A stretch of DNA of 9,928 nucleotides. Origin: Paludibacteraceae bacterium. GTDB taxonomy: Bacteria; Bacteroidota; Bacteroidia; Bacteroidales; Paludibacteraceae. This document shows, piece by piece, positions 6,725-9,928 of this stretch. The notes beneath the pieces were generated by a model. The model did not search any database and was not told where the DNA came from. It saw only the letters and a list, made by a program, of their open reading frames with translations. The stretch is from contig CANIXM010000039.1 of the NCBI GenBank assembly GCA_947471245.1, positions 1-9,928 on the forward strand. The letters run 5' to 3'. Position 1 is the first letter of the stretch. Each line of letters begins with the position of its first letter. A program made the position numbers and the translations under genes.

Positions 6725-6884
6725 AACTATCGCCATAGGCAAATATCGCCAAAGGCTAACATCACAAAGTATCTATCGCCGAAGGCAAATATCACGAAGT
6801 ATCTATCGCCGTTAGGCAAATATCACAAAGTTAATATCGCCGAAGGCAAATATCGCGAAGCAAATATCGCCAAAGGCAAAATAT
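6725..6884 (+). repeat. Tandem array of ten mini-hairpins between hisD and hisC
   Basis: Ten tiny inverted repeats with centres spaced 15-16 nt apart. In order: GCC-ATA-GGC (6732-6740), GCC-AAA-GGC (6748-6756), AC-AAA-GT (6764-6770), GCC-GAA-GGC (6778-6786), AC-GAA-GT (6794-6800), GCC-GTTA-GGC (6808-6817), AC-AAA-GT (6825-6831), GCC-GAA-GGC (6839-6847), GC-GAA-GC (6855-6861), GCC-AAA-GGC (6869-6877). Every linker between units is exactly 7 nt and ends in ATC (AAATATC, ATCTATC, TAACATC or TAATATC). Arms differ between units but always remain complementary. The array ends about 8 nt before the hisC ATG, so it lies in the hisC leader or the hisD-hisC intercistronic RNA. Function unknown. Confidence 0.92.
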
Positions 6885-6892
6885 CCATAAAT

Positions 6893-7930
6893 ATGAAAAA
6901 CCTTGACCAACTATTACGCAATAATATCCGTGACCTACAACCCTACTCTTGCGCACGCGACGAGTTCAAAGGAGAAGCTTCGGTCTATCTGGATGCGAAT
7001 GAAAATCCATACAACTCACCCTTCAATCGTTATCCAGATCCACTACAATTGGAAGTAAAAGAGAAGATTTCCGCCATCAAAAACGTAGCATCGGAAAACA
7101 TCTTTCTTGGAAATGGAAGCGATGAAGCCATTGACCTGCTATATCGCGCATTTTGTGAGCCACGAGTGGACAATGTGGTGGCCATTGAACCGACTTATGG
7201 CATGTACAAAGTGAGCGCTAACATCAACGACATAGAGTATCGCAAAGTGTTGCTGGACGAAAACTTTCAGTTTACCGCAGCAAGCATTTTGGAAGCATGT
7301 GACGCTAACACCAAACTGGTATGGCTCTGCTCACCCAATAACCCTACGGGAAATAACCTTAACCCTAAAGAAATTATCAGTTTGCTAAAAACTTTCGAAG
7401 GGATAGTGGTGGTAGATGAAGCATATATCGACTTTGCAGGCGTGGAAAGTTTTTCTACACTTCTGGGTCAGTATCCTAATTTGGTGGTTTTACAAACCCT
7501 TTCCAAAGCATGGGGAAGTGCCGCAATTCGTCTTGGGATGGCATTTGCATCTACGGCTATCATTCAGGTATTAAACAAAATAAAATATCCGTACAATGTC
7601 AACATGCTTACACAAAGACAAGCGCTTGAAGCATTGAACAATGCAGAAAAAGTACATGCTTGGGTTGAGATTTTACTTGATGAAAGAAAAAAACTCATTG
7701 GCATGCTTGAAGAGCTTGCACTCGTTGAACACATTTACCCTACTGACTCCAACTTCATATTGGTGAAAGTGACTGATGCAGATGCCATTTACAATTATTT
7801 GGTAAATCAAAGCATAATCGTGCGAAACAGAAATTCGGTCAAATTATGTGGTGGATGTATTAGAATAACAGTAGGCACACCCAATGAGAATACAATCCTT
7901 ATTGAAGAGTTGATAAAGTTTGGTATTTAA
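6893..7930 (+). CDS. hisC: Histidinol-phosphate aminotransferase
   Basis: A PLP-dependent fold-type I aminotransferase that converts imidazole-acetol phosphate and glutamate to histidinol phosphate and 2-oxoglutarate, in the cytoplasm. At 345 residues it is the usual HisC length. Visible motifs: YLDANENPY near the N-terminus (32-40), the GNGSDEAIDLL cofactor-phosphate segment (73-83), SPNNPTG (147-153, N150 contacts PLP), VVVDEAYIDF (172-181, D175 contacts the pyridine nitrogen), the Schiff-base lysine K205 in LSKAWGSAAIRLGMA with R213, and the substrate-carboxylate/phosphate-type R324 in CIRITVGT. Related aminotransferases share these motifs, but the location 227 bp after hisD supports HisC. 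ATG 6893 has an A-rich leader formed by the end of the mini-hairpin array. No clear promoter of its own is visible, so it probably depends on transcription through hisD. hisB does not follow. Confidence 0.95.
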   Translation: MKNLDQLLRNNIRDLQPYSCARDEFKGEASVYLDANENPYNSPFNRYPDPLQLEVKEKISAIKNVASENIFLGNGSDEAIDLLYRAFCEPRVDNVVAIEPTYGMYKVSANINDIEYRKVLLDENFQFTAASILEACDANTKLVWLCSPNNPTGNNLNPKEIISLLKTFEGIVVVDEAYIDFAGVESFSTLLGQYPNLVVLQTLSKAWGSAAIRLGMAFASTAIIQVLNKIKYPYNVNMLTQRQALEALNNAEKVHAWVEILLDERKKLIGMLEELALVEHIYPTDSNFILVKVTDADAIYNYLVNQSIIVRNRNSVKLCGGCIRITVGTPNENTILIEELIKFGI

Positions 7931-7956
7931 TCATCCCTGACGATAGCATTTTTCAC

Positions 7957-7964
7957 TATCTTTG
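7957..7964 (+). promoter_or_regulatory. Bacteroidota -7 element of LysE-family gene
   Basis: TATCTTTG is an exact TAnnTTTG match 22 nt before the ATG at 7987, in the 56-bp gap after hisC. No TTTG sits at the expected -33 distance. Transcription independent of the his genes is suggested. Confidence 0.65.
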
Positions 7965-7986
7965 CTAGCAATTCAAAAAAAAATCA

Positions 7987-8607
7987 ATGTTTGAAATCAT
8001 AATAAAAGGAATACTTATCGGGCTATGTGTTTCAGTTCCTGTGGGACCGATAGGTATGTTAATTATACAACGCACATTCAACAGAGGCAGAGCACACGGC
8101 ATAGCTACTGGCCTTGGGGCTACTTTCTCTGACTTGGTTTACACCATCATTACCCTGTTTTTCCTAAGCTTTGTAATCGATATTATTGATCAATATAAAT
8201 TTGCCATTCAGCTAGTGGGCAGCCTCTTGGTGATAGCCTTCGGAGTCTACACCTACCGTAGCCACCCACATCAGATAAAGCCCAATGACACCAAAAAGCA
8301 CTCACTATTTGGTGATTTCATGACTTCGTTTGGTCTCACATTTTCCAATCCACTGGTACTTTTTCTATTGATTGCACTGTTTGCCAGATTCCAGTTTATC
8401 AATAATACAACCACATTTTTCTTGAGTGTTGTCGGTATTTCTTCTATTTTAGCAGGCGCTATACTTTGGTGGAGTGTGTTGACTTACTTGGTTAGTCACT
8501 TTAAAAACAGAGTCAACGAGCGTGGGCTAAGGATTATCAATCAAGTAACTGGCTCTATCATCATCATCATCGGATGTGTGGGTACGGTTTTGGGGCTAAT
8601 TAACTAA
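7987..8607 (+). CDS. LysE/RhtB-family amino-acid exporter
   Basis: A 206-residue inner-membrane protein of the LysE/RhtB translocator family, which generally exports amino acids or similar small metabolites using the membrane potential. About six hydrophobic segments are visible (roughly 4-28, 38-64, 72-90, 112-133, 141-168 and 184-204). The conserved family start VSVPVGPIGMLIIQRTFNRGRAHGIATGLG is at residues 15-44, the DLVY segment follows at 49-52, and the second-half motif FGLTFSNPLVLFLLIALFA spans 115-133. The length is typical. The start ATG follows an A-run and a -7 element. Substrate cannot be told from sequence; the position after hisC makes a histidine-related substrate a thought rather than evidence, since it seems to have its own promoter. 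Its TAA overlaps the stop codon of the convergent NlpC/P60 gene, leaving no room for a dedicated terminator. Confidence 0.9.
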   Translation: MFEIIIKGILIGLCVSVPVGPIGMLIIQRTFNRGRAHGIATGLGATFSDLVYTIITLFFLSFVIDIIDQYKFAIQLVGSLLVIAFGVYTYRSHPHQIKPNDTKKHSLFGDFMTSFGLTFSNPLVLFLLIALFARFQFINNTTTFFLSVVGISSILAGAILWWSVLTYLVSHFKNRVNERGLRIINQVTGSIIIIIGCVGTVLGLIN

Positions 8608-9371
8608 TCTTTCACTCTACTGATGGCATGCAGAATGTACAGGTACTCACCTGTGATGCTTGAAATAATTCCTTTCTTGTCTATCCTGTCAATTTTCACA
8701 CATCCCGAAGCATGAATAATCTCAGTATTGCTGAGCAATATTCCTACATGTGTAACATCACCTTCCGAATTGGAGAAAAATGCCAGGTCACCTTCTTGAA
8801 CGTTATCTAATGAGTCAATAGGCTCTCCTACTGCTATTTGCTGTGAAGCATCACGTGGGAGTTGCACTCCACATATTGAATATGCCAGCTGAACTAAGCC
8901 AGAGCAATCTACCCCAAAAATACTCTTGCCACCCCACAGGTAAGGTGTGTTTAAAAATTGAATTGCAACAGCTATCAGGTTAGGTTTTGAATAGCGAGGT
9001 AGAAATAAATCCGAATTATCTGACAGTTCGTACCAATCACTTCCCAACTTAAACCGATTATCACTGATAGGTCCGATGACACTTCCGGCAGACAAAATCA
9101 TTTTCTGCCGATCACATGCTTTAATTGCGGTTATAAAAGGTTTTGCTAAAATTCGTTTATCTGAATTAAAGCCGTCAGCAGCAATTAAATCAACCATTTT
9201 TATGTCCACCCAACCTTCATAGCCATCTGAAACGTTTTTTACTTTTAGCCACGGGGGTGACACTTTCAGTACTTCAACCTCCTCCCCAAATAGAAGCTGA
9301 GATATCATTTCGCTACGTTCGCTTTGGTCAGCCCTCATGGGGACAATGCTCAGTGTGATGATTCCAATCAT
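8604..9371 (-). CDS. NlpC/P60 (C40) murein peptidase, YkfC-like
   Basis: A 255-residue cysteine peptidase expected to cut gamma-D-glutamyl-L-diamino-acid bonds in peptidoglycan stem peptides. The N-terminal half (about 1-125) looks like bacterial SH3 domains: IVPMRADQSERSEMISQLLFGE is a typical first SH3 strand pair and YEGWVD its end. The C-terminal NlpC/P60 domain (about 130-255) has the catalytic Cys in GVDCSGLVQLAY (C156), His in DVTHVGILL (H208) and the third polar residue His in EIIHASG (H220); YLWGGKS precedes the Cys as usual. The frame extends to ATG 9485, but I choose 9371 because a -7 element lies at 9391-9398 and because SH3 homology begins at once (MIGIITLSIVP). With this start there is no signal peptide, suggesting recycling of imported muropeptides in the cytoplasm as for Bacillus YkfC, though a lipoprotein or periplasmic role cannot be fully excluded. 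Confidence 0.92.
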   Translation of the reverse strand: MIGIITLSIVPMRADQSERSEMISQLLFGEEVEVLKVSPPWLKVKNVSDGYEGWVDIKMVDLIAADGFNSDKRILAKPFITAIKACDRQKMILSAGSVIGPISDNRFKLGSDWYELSDNSDLFLPRYSKPNLIAVAIQFLNTPYLWGGKSIFGVDCSGLVQLAYSICGVQLPRDASQQIAVGEPIDSLDNVQEGDLAFFSNSEGDVTHVGILLSNTEIIHASGCVKIDRIDKKGIISSITGEYLYILHAISRVKD

Positions 9372-9390
9372 ATTTTGTATGTGTAATGAA

Positions 9391-9398
9391 CAAAAATA
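9391..9398 (-). promoter_or_regulatory. Minus-strand -7 element of NlpC/P60 gene
   Basis: CAAAAATA on the plus strand reads TATTTTTG on the minus strand, an exact TAnnTTTG match, 19 nt before the ATG at 9371. This is the same distance as for the ATPase gene (19 nt) and close to those of the HAD (15) and exporter (22) genes, which supports the shorter start for the peptidase. Confidence 0.65.
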
Positions 9399-9431
9399 CA
9401 GAATGTTTAACAAATTCTTTTCAATTATGAT

Positions 9432-9439
9432 TATTTTTG
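9432..9439 (+). promoter_or_regulatory. Candidate -7 element of 7TM-HD gene
   Basis: TATTTTTG fits TAnnTTTG and would give divergent promoters, with 33 bp between the two -7 elements. It implies a leader of about 140 nt before the ATG at 9587, long compared with the other genes here. No better candidate is visible between 9440 and 9586, a stretch that otherwise holds no convincing gene or structure. Confidence 0.45.
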
Positions 9440-9586
9440 TATCTTGTATCCAAATAGGTGAAACTGGGGGTATTCGTTCCAACAACTACAAAAGAGTTTC
9501 AAAAGAAATATACCAGCACCGTCACTTAATAATACGTACAGAATCAACCTTACAGCTTGCATCTAAACCCTTGTAACTACCTACTT

Positions 9587-9928
9587 ATGACAAGCAGACT
9601 ATCAAAAAAACAACTCAATGACTTTGGGGCAATCGGTCTATTCATTGCTACGATTGTAATTATCATATTATTATTCCCAACTGAAAACAAATTCATTTAT
9701 CAATTTGAAGTCGGAAAGCCATGGACCTACGAACTGATGACTGCTTCGTATGATTTTCCTATTTACAAATCGAAAAATCAAATCAATGAAGAGCGCGAAA
9801 AGGTGCTTACAGATTACTCTCCTTTTTTTCGCACGGACACATCAGTCGTTTCGTTACAAATCGTCAAATTACTAAGCGACCGTCAAAAAAGCGATGGTAT
9901 ATCACCAATGAATGCGGCTTTCATCACC
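9587..9928 (+). CDS. 7TM-HD family membrane protein, N-terminal part only
   Basis: The first 114 codons of a gene running off the window. A short basic N-terminus (SRLSKKQ) is followed by one membrane helix (about 14-30), and then an extracytoplasmic region with FEVGKPWTYELMTASYDFPIYKS (40-62), typical of the start of the 7TM-HD extracellular domain, and a charged helical segment (KNQINEEREKVL). In complete family members this domain precedes seven membrane helices and a cytoplasmic HD phosphohydrolase domain; the best-studied relative, Listeria PgpH, degrades c-di-AMP. None of the downstream parts is in the window, so catalytic residues cannot be checked. ATG 9587 is the first start in frame near the homologous N-terminus. 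It is transcribed away from the NlpC/P60 gene. Confidence 0.85.
   Translation, partial: MTSRLSKKQLNDFGAIGLFIATIVIIILLFPTENKFIYQFEVGKPWTYELMTASYDFPIYKSKNQINEEREKVLTDYSPFFRTDTSVVSLQIVKLLSDRQKSDGISPMNAAFIT

Noticed and set aside
6725..6884. CRISPR array or transcription attenuator with leader peptide
   Set aside because: Repeats and linkers are far shorter than CRISPR repeats and spacers and no cas gene is present; no short frame with a run of His codons or T-run terminator is visible in the hisD-hisC gap.
9337..9576. Small plus-strand frame of 79 codons with a hydrophobic start
   Set aside because: It overlaps the N-terminal coding part and promoter of the NlpC/P60 gene on the other strand, has no recognisable domain and ends just before the 7TM-HD gene; it is best explained by chance.

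Overview
The window reads as a chromosomal segment from a member of the Bacteroidota, most likely Bacteroidales. Several intergenic regions carry the Bacteroidota-type promoter -7 element TAnnTTTG (3282-3289, 4508-4515, 7957-7964, 9391-9398 on the minus strand, 9432-9439). Start codons are preceded by A/T-rich leaders rather than GGAGG Shine-Dalgarno sites, and the protein families match this phylum: a NlpC/P60 protein with an SH3-like N-terminal region, a 7TM-HD protein, an AAA_14/DUF4143 ATPase, and an ECF sigma factor followed by a small membrane protein.

Layout. Positions 1-1758 hold the 3' part of a GH42-type beta-galactosidase whose start lies outside the window. Positions 1907-3031 hold an ECF sigma factor and a four-helix membrane protein that is a plausible non-classical anti-sigma factor; a strong hairpin terminator closes this unit at 3042-3077. 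Positions 3220-3308 hold two perfect palindromes with the same core, 32 bp apart, overlapping the promoter of a AAA ATPase with a nuclease-like C-terminus (3309-4436). Positions 4531-7930 hold a histidine-biosynthesis segment: a HAD-family phosphatase, hisD and hisC. Between hisD and hisC lie an 18-bp perfect palindrome and a tandem array of ten mini-hairpins (6725-6884). A LysE/RhtB-type exporter follows (7987-8607), meeting a convergent NlpC/P60 cell-wall peptidase (8604-9371, minus strand) with overlapping stop codons. A divergent promoter region separates that gene from the 5' part of a 7TM-HD membrane protein (9587 to the window end).

How the genes relate. HAD, hisD and hisC probably form one transcription unit driven from the promoter at 4508; hisD and hisC have no clear promoter of their own. 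hisG and hisB, which often sit beside hisD and hisC in this phylum, are not adjacent here. The sigma factor and membrane protein form a second unit; the ATPase, the exporter, the peptidase and the 7TM-HD gene each appear to have their own promoter.

The most unusual structure is the ten-unit array before hisC. Invariant 7-nt linkers ending in ATC separate tiny hairpins whose arms change in a compensatory way (GCC/GGC, AC/GT, GC/GC) around mostly GAA or AAA loops. The second is the pair of palindromes in front of the ATPase gene. Three start codons that a longest-ORF caller would choose (4513, 5229, and 9485 on the minus strand) are probably wrong and are corrected here.
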